From Cellulomonas humilata (GTDB lineage Bacteria; Actinomycetota; Actinomycetes; Actinomycetales; Cellulomonadaceae): 64,000 nt of DNA. This document shows positions 34,668 through 43,800 of the stretch, piece by piece. How positions within the stretch are numbered: position 1 is the stretch's first letter; each line of letters begins with the position of its first letter. A program made the translations under genes and the position numbers. The notes under the pieces are model-generated. The model saw only the letters and a list, made by a program, of their open reading frames with translations, searched no databases and was not told the origin of the DNA. Location of the stretch: contig NZ_JABMCI010000071.1 in assembly GCF_013359775.1 (NCBI RefSeq), forward strand, positions 1 through 64,000. Reading direction: 5' to 3'.

Positions 34668-34828
34668 TGAGGCCAACTCGACCCTAACCGCGAACGGCCC
34701 GAGAAGAACACGGTCCGTTTGGCTCAGTGGCACGGGCGCGCCAGGTCCTTCCTCGAATGCCAACCTCCTCACTATGAATCGCCCTGGGTTGCTTGGAGGC
34801 TCCCGACCTTGGAAACGAGGATGGAGCC

Positions 34829-35173
34829 ATGCCCAGAGATCTGTCGAAGGGGAAGCCGACCACGCGCCGGTACTCACCCGAGGAGAAGGCCGCGGCGGTG
34901 CGGATGGTCCGGACCTTGCGCGCCGAGATCGGTGCCGAGCACGGGACGGTCCAACGGGTCGCGACCCAGGTGGGCTACGGGACGGAGTCGGTGCGCCTGT
35001 GGGTCCGCCAGGCCGACATCGATGACGGGCACGCGCCCGGGGTGAGCACCTCGGAGTCGGCCCGGATGTGCGAGCCCGAGCAGGAGAACCGTGAGTTGCG
35101 GCGGGCCAACGAGCTCCTCAAGAGGGCCGCGAGTTTCTTCGGGGCGGAGCTCGACCGCCAACACAAGAAGTAG
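34829..35173 (+). CDS. IS3-family OrfA (intact)
   Basis: The protein has 114 residues from ATG 34829. RRYSPEEKAAAVRMVRTL and VGYGTESVRLWVRQADID form the helix-turn-helix, and QENRELRRANELLKRAASFF the leucine-zipper-like tail. The TAG at 35171-35173 lies at the OrfB entry point, where IS3 elements normally use a -1 frameshift to make the fused transposase. With OrfB truncated, this protein could at most bind IS ends and repress transposition. Confidence 0.8.
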   Translation: MPRDLSKGKPTTRRYSPEEKAAAVRMVRTLRAEIGAEHGTVQRVATQVGYGTESVRLWVRQADIDDGHAPGVSTSESARMCEPEQENRELRRANELLKRAASFFGAELDRQHKK

Positions 35174-35772
35174 TCACGTTCATCGACGCCAACCGCGAGG
35201 ACGTCGTCGAGGGCAGCCGGCTCGGTGTCGAGCTCATCTGCGAGGTCCTGCAGGTGGCACCGAGCACGTACTACGCGGCCAAGTCCCGCCCACCGTCGGC
35301 GCGGGCCGGCCGTGACGGTGTCCTGCGCCCGGCGCTGCGCGATCTGTGGGAGACGAACTACCGGGTCTGCGGGGCACGCAAGCTCTGGAAGGCGGCGCGC
35401 CGGGCGGGCTGCGGCGTGGGCCGTGACTTAGTCGCACGCCTGATGCGGGTCGAGCAGATCGAGGGCGTGGTGCGCACCAAGCGGGTCCGCACGACCTGGG
35501 CCGACCCGGTCGCGGCCCGGCATCCGGACCTGGTCAACCGGGACTTCACCGCGACGGCGCCGAACCGGTTGTGGGTCACCGACCTGACCTATGTGCCGAC
35601 CTGGGCCGGGGTCGCCTACGTGTGCTTCATCATCGACGTCTACTCCCGGATGATCGTGGGCTGGCGCGGCGCGTCGCACATGCGCACCGAGATGGTGCTG
35701 GACGCGATCGAGATGGCCCGCTGGTCCCGCGGGGCCCGCCTCGAGGGATTGACCTGTCACAGCGATGCCGGG
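35173..35772 (+). pseudogene. IS3-family OrfB (DDE transposase), C-terminally truncated
   Basis: The OrfB frame begins at the OrfA stop (VTFIDANREDVVEGSRLGVE). It includes YYAAKSRPPSARA, GARKLWKAARRAG, the first Asp region NRLWVTDLTYVPTW, the second Asp region FIIDVYSRMIVGWR and the third block LTCHSDAG. Similarity then ends at about 35772 and the catalytic Glu segment is absent. No internal frameshift is seen, so the truncation is the disabling event. Confidence 0.8.
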
Positions 35773-36266
35773 TGGTCGGTTTCGAGGGCGGGCGCTGCGC
35801 GGCGCGCTCGACGCCAGTGACGGACGCACGAGTCAAGCCGTGGCGCATCGTGGCACAGAGCCGCCACCGGAACGGCCGCCGCAGAGACAGGAGCGGTCGG
35901 CGGAATTCGCCGCGTCGCTCAGGGCCGACGAGCGACCGTGTGGCGCTGCGCCGGTGGTCATGCCGTCGCCCCGGCGGCGCGAGCACGCCGCCAGGTGCAC
36001 ATACTGCCCGGCGGCACGCCGCTCGACACCGCGCCGCCGCGCATGCTGAGCGACGCAGCTTTGGAAGACGCGTCCGAGGTGCGCCGGTGTGCGGCGGGCT
36101 GGTGGACCCGATCTTCCCGACCGTACTCGATCCCGAACCGGACCCCCAAGGGGGTCGGCGGCGAGCAGCCCGCGCGCTCGCTCCTGCTCACGTCGACGAC
36201 TCCGGAGAACAGTGGCCGTGACGCGTCTCAGGCCATGCTCCCAGACCACGGGTGCGGTCGCCCGAC
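35773..36266. other. No gene recognised
   Basis: These 494 bp lie between the truncated IS and the minus-strand membrane gene. Arginine- and alanine-rich frames exist on both strands, as random frames do at this GC content. None has a recognisable domain, ribosome site or partner. It may be debris from the event that removed the right half of the IS. Confidence 0.5.
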
Positions 36267-37304
36267 CTACTCCACCGTGAGGGTGTCTGGACCGGAGACA
36301 CCATGCGGTGTCACGACGACGACGGTGTACTCACCTGTCGGCACGGGCGCCACGACGAGCTCGGTCGCCCCGCCGCGGCGCACGACGTCTTGCGTCGGCG
36401 GTCTGTCCAAGGGCACCGCTGAGGGGCCAGAGAAGCGGACGTAGATCTGATTCCACGTCACCGACGCGGGCATGTTCACGACGCTGATGGTCAGCTTGTC
36501 AGTGGCCTTCGTGGGGTGCGGTGTGATCGAGGCGATCCGCAGTCCCTCCGTGGCGACAGCCTTGGCGCCGACATACGTCAGCGCGGCGAGGCTCGTCAGT
36601 CCAAGGATCGCCGAAGGAATCTCTGGCAACGCAAGCGTCGACTCAGCCTTTTCGGCGTACTCGACGATCGTGACGACGAAGGCGCCCAGGAAGTACATGA
36701 TCGCGACGAGCGAGAAGATCCAGTACTGGGTGTCTGTCAGCGACAGTCCCCCCGCGTCGTTGCGGCTGATGTCGCCCAGCGTTGGTTCGTCGGTGGTCGT
36801 CGGCGGAACCGTCGCGACGCCGACGGAACTCGCCGACTCGCTCGAGGTCTTGCCGCCGTTCTCCGCCTTCGAGGCGGTGATCCCCTTGGCCGCGACGGCA
36901 GCCGCGAAAGGGCCGCCCAACAGGAGGAAGTAGGAGTTCCACTCCTGGCCGAAGGCCTTTGCCGGCGTGAGGTCGCTGAACCACACCATCGCACTGAGGA
37001 ACACCAGAGCGGTGGCGAGCACCAGCGTCCATGCGGCGACCATGCTCTTGCTGGTCGAGAACCGTCCGTCCGCGCCGAGGACGACCTCGAAGTAGCCGAA
37101 GCGCTTGCGCTTTTGTTGTGGACTCGTTGTTCCGGCGACCTCGAGCGTGACAAGCAAGACGATCAGGAAGACCCCACCGACCGCGCACGCCCGCGCCACA
37201 TCCCGCCCCGCGTCATCGCTGTCGTTCCACCAACGGATGGCTCCCACCACAGGCACCGCCACGAGTGCCACCGCGAACCAGAACCGCCATCTCTGAAAGA
37301 ACAT
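36267..37304 (-). CDS. Six-helix membrane protein with C-terminal Ig/IPT-like domain
   Basis: The protein has 345 residues from ATG 37304, with a purine-rich GGGGGTAGG leader. Hydrophobic helices lie at about 8-26, 39-57, 87-107, 124-141, 195-220 and 228-251. A polar loop (about 142-194, with TTTDEPTLGDISRNDAGG) separates the fourth and fifth. Residues about 253-345 alternate strands (KLTISVVNMPASVTWNQIYV, TELVVAPVPTGEYTVVV), like the IPT/TIG or Ig-like domains that end membrane-linked proteins. I do not recognise the family. It may act as a membrane anchor with a binding domain; the substrate or partner is unknown. Confidence 0.7.
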   Translation of the reverse strand: MFFQRWRFWFAVALVAVPVVGAIRWWNDSDDAGRDVARACAVGGVFLIVLLVTLEVAGTTSPQQKRKRFGYFEVVLGADGRFSTSKSMVAAWTLVLATALVFLSAMVWFSDLTPAKAFGQEWNSYFLLLGGPFAAAVAAKGITASKAENGGKTSSESASSVGVATVPPTTTDEPTLGDISRNDAGGLSLTDTQYWIFSLVAIMYFLGAFVVTIVEYAEKAESTLALPEIPSAILGLTSLAALTYVGAKAVATEGLRIASITPHPTKATDKLTISVVNMPASVTWNQIYVRFSGPSAVPLDRPPTQDVVRRGGATELVVAPVPTGEYTVVVVTPHGVSGPDTLTVE

Positions 37305-37530
37305 CGCCTACCCCCGATGCGCCCGACCTCGGAGGGCGACGTCGAAGGCCGTGCGTCGGACAGGCTCGCGCCCCCACCGGCCTGCCAGACGAAAGCAACG
37401 GTACAACCGTGACATTCCGGACCGCCATCCTTGGCGGGCGAGGCAGGGTGCGCGCCGCCGTCTGCCGGTCGATGGTCGCTCCGGTAACGCCGCAGCACGA
37501 ACCTCAACGTGCCCGGGTCGAACGCGAGAC

Positions 37531-37712
37531 GCCCGATCTCTGGACGGCCGAGACCGGCAGCAGTTGCCCACCAGGAAGCACCACGGCGACGCGCGTCCCG
37601 AGCCGCACCACGTCCTCGGTGAGCGCCGCACCCACTGCCACGACCCGCGGGCCCAGTTCCCCTAGCCGTCCGTCGACGTGCTGCACCCGCTGCGACACCC
37701 TGGCCCGCGCAG
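37531..37712. repeat. Duplicated block, copy 1 (gene fragment)
   Basis: This block is about 80% similar by eye to 40200-40412 in the same orientation. It carries the same minus-strand peptide: QHVDGRLGELG, then RVVAVGAALTEDVVRLGT and VAVVLPGGQLLPV. The other copy has a roughly 29-bp insertion and an in-frame stop after EDVV. The parent protein is unknown. The remaining sequence in 37305-37786 shows no gene. Confidence 0.6.
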
Positions 37713-37786
37713 TTAGGGCGCCCCAGGGCGGCGGGTCGAATTGACGGACCTTGCTCGTGCGGCGAGGCGGGCGCGCGCACGCCTGC

Positions 37787-39466
37787 TCAGAGAAGCGGCA
37801 GGTCGACAATGCCCGCGATCCCGACGTCGTCGAACTGCGGCGTTGATGCGATAGGCGAGGCATCCAGGAGTACCGCGCCGGCGGCCGGCGTCCCCGCGTG
37901 TGTCGCGCGCGGCCGCACACCGACCGCCCGCTCCCAGACTTGGACGTACTGCTCGGCAGAGCCCATCAGCGGTGCGAGGTCCTCCTGGTCCAGGCCCTGG
38001 TTCTCCAAGTCCGCAATCAGGTCAGGCAGCATGCCGATGTGCGCAAGTCCATCGGTGTTCAGATCGAATACCTTCTGCCCGACCACGCTTCGTCCCATTT
38101 CCTTGCCGGTGGCCAGCGCGATGAAGGGGTACGTCATCTCTGGTGCCATGCCGGCAGCCGGCTTGGCGCCCTCCGGCCCGAAGCGCGGGCGAAGGAGGCC
38201 GGCGAATCCGTTCATGTCTGTCCCGATTCCGACTCCGGCGCCGCGACCGTACGTCTGTGCGTACGAGTAGCCCTGAAGGAACGTGTTCGAGGTGTCCGGT
38301 TGGGTGTGCTCAACGGTGTGTCGCCCGCCGCGCCATGTGCGTACGTCATCGAGGCTGCTGCCCTGGTGGACGATTGGGCAAACCAGGCCGCCGAGCGCCT
38401 GTATGCGTTCGACCTCGCTGGCTAAGAGGTTCCCTTCGTGAGCCTTCTCGCTGCCACTGATCTCCACGAACCCCGTGTGGCCGGAGATGACCGGATAACC
38501 GACGTTCTCGCAAATGGCGAGGGTATCGGCCCGGGTGCGCTGAGACATGTGGTCGACGTCGATGAGCATGCCGCGGTCGATCACCATTCGAACCAGTGTC
38601 GCGCCCAGAGGTGTCAGGCCGCGCACGTTGCGTACGCTGCCGCGGTACGTGTACTCAGTGGAAGCCTCGAGCTTCACCGGGAACGGCGGGAAGATGGTCT
38701 TGAACCCAGCCGCCTTCCACCAGGCCGGCACGTCGTCGGCGTTGCCCTGTAGGTCGAGCGAGAACGCTGTCCCCCCGAATGCGTTGTCGCCGAAATGGAC
38801 CGGGAAGATGTGCCGGACGCCTGCCGCGTAGTACCGGTCCAGCCGCTGCTCGAGCTGCGGTTCGCTGATCTTCGCGTCGGGACGGGCGCCGAACATGTAG
38901 TCGACCTCAATCCCGAGGACCACCGCCAGGTTGCCGCTCTCGGCAACCTCCCGCGCCTCCTGTGGAGTTTCGACGATGCGGTACCAGCCCCTGCCCTGCC
39001 CGCCGGAGCGACGGTCGATGTCGGCTTCCATTGCCCGAGCGGCAGCCAGTTGCAGGTCGACGGCTTCCATGTCGTCGCACGTGCGCCCGGGCTCTTTGTT
39101 CGCCAGCTCGCACAAGGGCTCGTTGTTCACAGCGAGCATGACCAGGACGCGCAAGCCGCCGTCCACCGCTCGGCGCAGCCAGTCTTCGTGGACGCTCTGA
39201 TGAGTGATGCTGTCCCATCGTGGCCAGCCGTCGAACTGCGGGTAGCCCCCGACGAGGTGCCCGGCGACTGCGGACCAGGGCTGTTTGGTGATCATAGTGC
39301 GGGCCACGTTGCCCAGGATGTCGCCCATTCCAGCGTCACCGTGGTACGGGGTGCACCATCGCAACGCCTGCTCTATCGGGCCCCACGCACGCCCCCAGAC
39401 TGCCTTGCCGCCGAAGCCTAGGTTTGCGTGCTGGTGGTTGTGCGCGTCTATAAAGCCTCGAATCAT
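37787..39466 (-). CDS. Membrane dipeptidase / M19 (renal dipeptidase) family metallohydrolase
   Basis: The protein has 559 residues from ATG 39466, which has a GGTGGGGG ribosome site; an in-frame GTG 12 bp upstream is possible. Metal-site landmarks of the M19 fold are visible: DAHNHQH near the N-terminus, the bridging Glu in VLGIEVDYMFG, His in FPVHFGDNAFGG, DVDHMS, SGHTGF and the Asp in GIGTDMNG. M19 enzymes are two-zinc hydrolases that cleave dipeptides or D-amino-acid peptides. The protein is longer than the usual 330-400 residues because of insertions and a C-terminal extension ending IVDLPLL. No signal peptide is seen, so it is probably cytoplasmic. The small gene just upstream on the same strand is broken. 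Confidence 0.8.
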   Translation of the reverse strand: MIRGFIDAHNHQHANLGFGGKAVWGRAWGPIEQALRWCTPYHGDAGMGDILGNVARTMITKQPWSAVAGHLVGGYPQFDGWPRWDSITHQSVHEDWLRRAVDGGLRVLVMLAVNNEPLCELANKEPGRTCDDMEAVDLQLAAARAMEADIDRRSGGQGRGWYRIVETPQEAREVAESGNLAVVLGIEVDYMFGARPDAKISEPQLEQRLDRYYAAGVRHIFPVHFGDNAFGGTAFSLDLQGNADDVPAWWKAAGFKTIFPPFPVKLEASTEYTYRGSVRNVRGLTPLGATLVRMVIDRGMLIDVDHMSQRTRADTLAICENVGYPVISGHTGFVEISGSEKAHEGNLLASEVERIQALGGLVCPIVHQGSSLDDVRTWRGGRHTVEHTQPDTSNTFLQGYSYAQTYGRGAGVGIGTDMNGFAGLLRPRFGPEGAKPAAGMAPEMTYPFIALATGKEMGRSVVGQKVFDLNTDGLAHIGMLPDLIADLENQGLDQEDLAPLMGSAEQYVQVWERAVGVRPRATHAGTPAAGAVLLDASPIASTPQFDDVGIAGIVDLPLL

Positions 39467-39578
39467 CCGTGCCCCCACCTGTTTCGGCCCGGCCCCGCGC
39501 CAGCATGAGCGCGCTTCACCACTGCACCGCGAAGACGGCTGGCGCCCTGCGCTGCTACTTCTCGCAGATCGCGGCGGT

Positions 39579-39851
39579 CTACCCGAACCTCTGGATGTAG
39601 AGCCGGTTGCAGATGGAGTACGGCTCGGAGTCGGTCAGCGATGCACTTACGACCCAACCCGTCTGTACGGCGGCGAGGGCGGTCGCGAGCATCTCGCGCC
39701 TCACAAGCTCTGCGGCGGCGAACTACGCACCCTCGAAGACCTTATTGGGGTGGTCATGTGTCAGCATCACGTAGATGTTGCCGTCCTCGGCCGGTCCGGT
39801 GCGCAGCACGCGGCACCGGTACCAACCTGGTCCGCCAGATTCGTCCGTCAT
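39579..39851 (-). pseudogene. Small protein (about 90 aa) interrupted by an in-frame TAG
   Basis: ATG 39851 has a perfect ribosome site (GGGAGGAACC). The frame reads WYRCRVLRTGPAEDGNIYVML and (after NKVFEGA) meets TAG at 39723-39725. The same frame continues without another stop to 39579: FAAAELVRREMLATALAAVQ, then SASLTDSEPYSICNRLYIQR. Both halves read as one small globular protein, so TGG (Trp) to TAG is the simplest explanation. As it stands, only 42 residues would be made. It resembles small actinobacterial proteins with 'V..VRTGPAEDG..Y..L' and 'RREMLATAL' blocks (recalled, function unknown). Confidence 0.6.
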
Positions 39852-40199
39852 GGTTCCTCCCAGGTGTTTTGAGTGTGGAGCAACTTGTGACGGGTCTGGG
39901 CATTGTCTCGCGATCCGCCGCAGCAGCCGCAGGTCCACGATTTGAGGGTGACCCCCAATAGGGAGCGACAGTCGACGGCGGGTCATTCCGCCGAGTCATC
40001 GGAGCTACGATCGCGAATCAGGCCTCCGCCCCACCATCGCTGCGCCTGTCAAGGCCCCCATGCTTATACAGGACGATTCGGGCAGAACGTTTCCACGGCC
40101 CGGCTGCAAGGTCAAGGGGCGATGAGCGCCTTATGGCAACTCGGCCCAGACCGGCAGCCGATGACGCGAGCGGGTGTGCGCCGGCGTCGCGAACACCAC

Positions 40200-40412
40200 G
40201 ATCGCCGGACACAGCCGCTCATCGCTGCAGCTGCCCACCGGGAAGCGACACGGCGACGTGAGTGCCGAGCTACACCACGTCCTCGGTCAGCGTCGCGCCC
40301 ACTGCCACGACCCGCGGGCGCCGGCACTCTGACCACGACAGGTACGGGCCCAGCTCCCCTTGCTCTCCGTCGACGTGCTGCATAACCCCGGCGAGGCTCT
40401 GGCCTGCGCAGG
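40200..40412. repeat. Duplicated block, copy 2
   Basis: This is the second copy of the block at 37531-37712, in the same orientation and on the other side of the dipeptidase region. The shared core is CCGTCGACGTGCTGCA-like sequence plus the ACCACGTCCTCGGT segment. It differs by about 20% and an insertion (about 40322-40350). The pair could mark an old tandem duplication or recombination around the dipeptidase. Confidence 0.6.
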
Positions 40413-40539
40413 TCCGCCCGCGCCACACTCGAGCGTGGCCAGCGACGCCGGGGAGTTCACGGCAGTTCCTCACCCGTGGCCAGGGAGGCTAGCCGTCCTC
40501 TTCGCACAAGCCCCGCTGCATCTTCGGTCACGCCCGCCG

Positions 40540-40800
40540 AGTCCTGCGCCGGTCAAGGGCTCGCTGCAGGTGACCGTCACGGCGACTGATGCGTCTAGCG
40601 GAGTGGCAAGGACGGGCAAGGTTCGCGTTGATGCTGCGGCCCTACGCGGATCAGTTGTCTTGTCCCCGACTGGGCAGAGCGTCACGGTCCCGTACGAGAT
40701 GAAGGTGACCATCGACCCGGTGACCCACGAGCGCGAGACGCTGGTTACGGTGGCCCGCGACGGTGTCGGTTCCCGGCTATCCGACCTAGCCGGTTGCGTG
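40540..40800 (+). pseudogene. Beta-rich protein fragment of unknown origin
   Basis: Within a plus-strand open frame, about 85 residues look like real protein: PVKGSLQVTVTATDASSG, GKVRVDAAALRGSVVLSPTG, then VTVPYEMKVTIDPVTHERE. This is alternating beta structure. Before and after, the frame is nonsense and continues through the start of the KAP gene, so this is a fragment rather than a gene. No family is recognised. The remainder of 39852-40831 holds only the duplicated block and no other gene. Confidence 0.35.
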
Positions 40801-40831
40801 TGGCCTTTAGGGCCGGGTCTACCGTGGGGCC

Positions 40832-43800
40832 ATGTCCGAAGCGCCAGGCCCCTCAGCGCCGGGGTCCTCGTCGTCTCGTGCCACGAGGCTGCCGAAAACC
40901 GGCGACCAGGGCCCGCTCCCGCCGGCGTCGGCGGGTGGGTCGCGCGGCGGCGGTGCCGAGCCGTTGTCCAGCCTCCAGGCCACCGCTGTCGAGTCGTTGG
41001 ACGAGGTGCCGACCACCAAGGTGAAGTGGTCGGCGTCGACGACTGCTGCCGTCCGTTCTGTCGGTGGTGGACCGGTCGCGGTCACCGAGCTCGTGGACGC
41101 ACTGCTGGCGAGCCACCGCGACGACTACCTCGTGGGGTGGCCGTGGCGGCGACCCTCGTGGCCGAGCCCTATGCGGCAGGAGGCGCCGGACAGGTGGGTC
41201 CCGGTGCACATCCGCCGTCAGACGGCGGACAGGTGGCAGCGAGAGCTCGTTCGGTTGTTCCGCGACGACACCACCATCTTTGGACGCCTCGCGATCTTCG
41301 GCTGGTGCCTGCTCGACGATGACGTGGCGAGCGAAGCTCAGTCGAGCGGCCTGCTTGGCGGCATCGCTTCCGAGGTCACCCCGAACATCTCCGACTTCCT
41401 GTCACCCGTCGGGCTGCAGGTGCTCCGCCGTCGTGCCCGCCTCGTGGCGATGTCGCTCGGCGCGATCCCGCCCGTCGTCGACCTTCCAGGTCGGTACGTC
41501 GAGGGCATGACCTCGAACGTCCTTGCGGTCGACGTGGCCCCGGACGGTCGTCTGGTGGGTCGGTGGGCGGGTGTGTTCAGCCGTGTGCTCCACATCGGCG
41601 AGGGCCGGTCGTTGTCGCCCGCCCTCCCGTCGGGCGAGGGCTTCGGGGTCGTGGCCCTGGGCTGGACGTCGCGGGGCCTGGGAGTCGTCCAGGCATTCGG
41701 TGACGACTCAGGTGTGTTGTTCTTCGACCGGGCCGGCGGCCCGTACAGCGTGCTCGAAGCCTGGCCAGGAGGCAGGGCGGCGGCGATCGCGGGGGACGTC
41801 ATCGTCGTGGCGCCTGCGAGCGACTCGGCGTTGTGGGGCCGGGTCGACAGCGACGTCCCGAAGGCGCTACCAGACGGCTACGACAGCCCGGAAGACCTGG
41901 TGGCCGTCCACGGCGAACGCGTCGCCTTCCTCCGCGACGAGTGGATCGTGACCGGCGGTCACGATCGTCCATGGGAGCGGCCGCGCGGCGGACCGACGGG
42001 ATCCCCCTCGACCTGCATCGCCGCCACGGCCGATCACGTGTACGTAGGCCGCGGCAACGGATCCGTCGCTGTCATCCCGTGGCTCGCGGACAAAGGCGAC
42101 GACCCGTCCGCAACATATGTGGGGGCCTTCGCCGGCGAGAGCATCGAGTTCATCGCGGCCGCGGAGCAGCTCGTCGTGGCCGCCTCGACGCGCCAGGTCG
42201 CACTGATCCGCGGGACGTCGGTCGTCGCCCGCTGGGCCATGGCCGAGGGTGAGGAGATCACCGGTGTCACGCTCGGCCCGGACGAGCGGACGCTGGCGGT
42301 CGGCGGTCGGGGCTTCGTGCGGCTGTGGCGGATCGACTCCCCAGCCCAGCTGCGGCTCACGTCCTACACATCGGACGCACCCGACGGTGAGGACCTGCTC
42401 GACATCCGGCCGACCGTGGAAGCGCTCGCCGCTGTCGTCGCGGCCCGCGCCGTCGAGCCGCCGCTGTCCGTGGGTCTGTTCGGCGCCTGGGGCTCTGGCA
42501 AGAGCTTCTTCATGGGCCACCTGCAGCGACGGATCCAGGAGCTGTGCGACGAGTCGCGCGAGTCGGGCCGACCGCAGGCGCAGCTGTGGGCGTGGCGCAA
42601 TGTCTCCCAGGTGCGGTTCAACGCGTGGCAGTACGCCGGCGCGGACGTCTGGGCCGGGATGCTCGAGCAGCTCATCCGTGAGCTGGCAGCCCCCCGCACG
42701 GGAGGCGGCCGCCCGTTGCAGATCCCGACGGACGGGCTCACGAAGTACGAGGAGGAGCGCATCCGGCGACTCGTCGGGGCGGTCGAGCAGGCGCAGGAGG
42801 ACGTGCGCCGTGCCGAGGAAGCCGTGGCAGATGCCCGCAAGGTTGCGGACACGGCCCAGGTGACGATGGTCGAGAAGGGTGAGCACGTCGCACTCGGGTT
42901 CGCGACCGCGCTCGGCGCCTCCAATGATCGCGACCTGACGGCTCTCGGCGGGTCGATCGAGAAGGCGGCGGTCGACCTGGCTCGGACACGCCGATCCGCG
43001 AGGGCGACCCGCGACCTGCTCGGTCGGGACCAGGAGCGGCTCGGGCTGATCCGTTTCGTCCTCATCGGTGTGGTGGTCGCCGTCGTCCTCACCGTGACGG
43101 CGTGGTTCTTCCGGGCGCAGCTGGCGGGGCTCGTCGGGGTGCTGTCAGTGGGCGCCACCGCTATCGCCACGATCTTGCGGTGGCTGAGCCAGTTCGCGAG
43201 CGCTACGCAGAAGCGGCTCGAAGAGGCCGAGGCCAGAGAGAACGCCGCCACCGAGGCGGCGAAACAGGCGATCGAGGCCGAGCAGAACCTCCGTCGCACG
43301 GAGGCGGTCCTCGCGCAGAAGCGCGAGGCGGCCAAGGCCACCTCCCCCGACCAGGTCCTCGCCGACTACCTGGTGAGCCGCGACCAGGCCGACGAGTACC
43401 GCGAGCGGCTCGGTCTGATCGGAATCGTCCGGCGCGACCTCGACGTCATCTCCGGCGCGGTCAAGAAGCACAACGACAAGATCACCAGCGACGAGGTGCC
43501 CGGCGACGACACCGTGAACCGAGTGGTGCTCTACGTCGACGACCTCGACCGGTGCCGTCCGGAGGTCGTCGTCAAAGTGCTCGAGTCGGTCTCCATGCTT
43601 CTTTCGTTCCCGCTGTTCGTCGTCGTCGTCGCAGTCGACGCGCACTGGATCGCCAAGTCGCTCGCCTCGGTCTACCCCACGATGCTCTCCGGCGACGTCA
43701 CACCGGACAACTACCTCGAGAAGATCTTCCAGCTGCCCGTCTGGCTGGACAGCCCGACGCCCCAGGCGGCGTCAAGGATGGCTCGCGAGCTGCTGGCCGA

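Larger units (their letters stand above)
34774..35772 (+). mobile_element. IS3-family element, right part missing
   Basis: The left end at 34774 (TGAATCGCCCTGGG...GGAGGCTC) resembles the left end of the IS at 3455, and the OrfA/OrfB organisation is the same. OrfA is intact. OrfB breaks off at about 35772 after HSDAG, before the final catalytic Glu, and no right inverted repeat follows. It is therefore immobile by itself. Confidence 0.75.
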
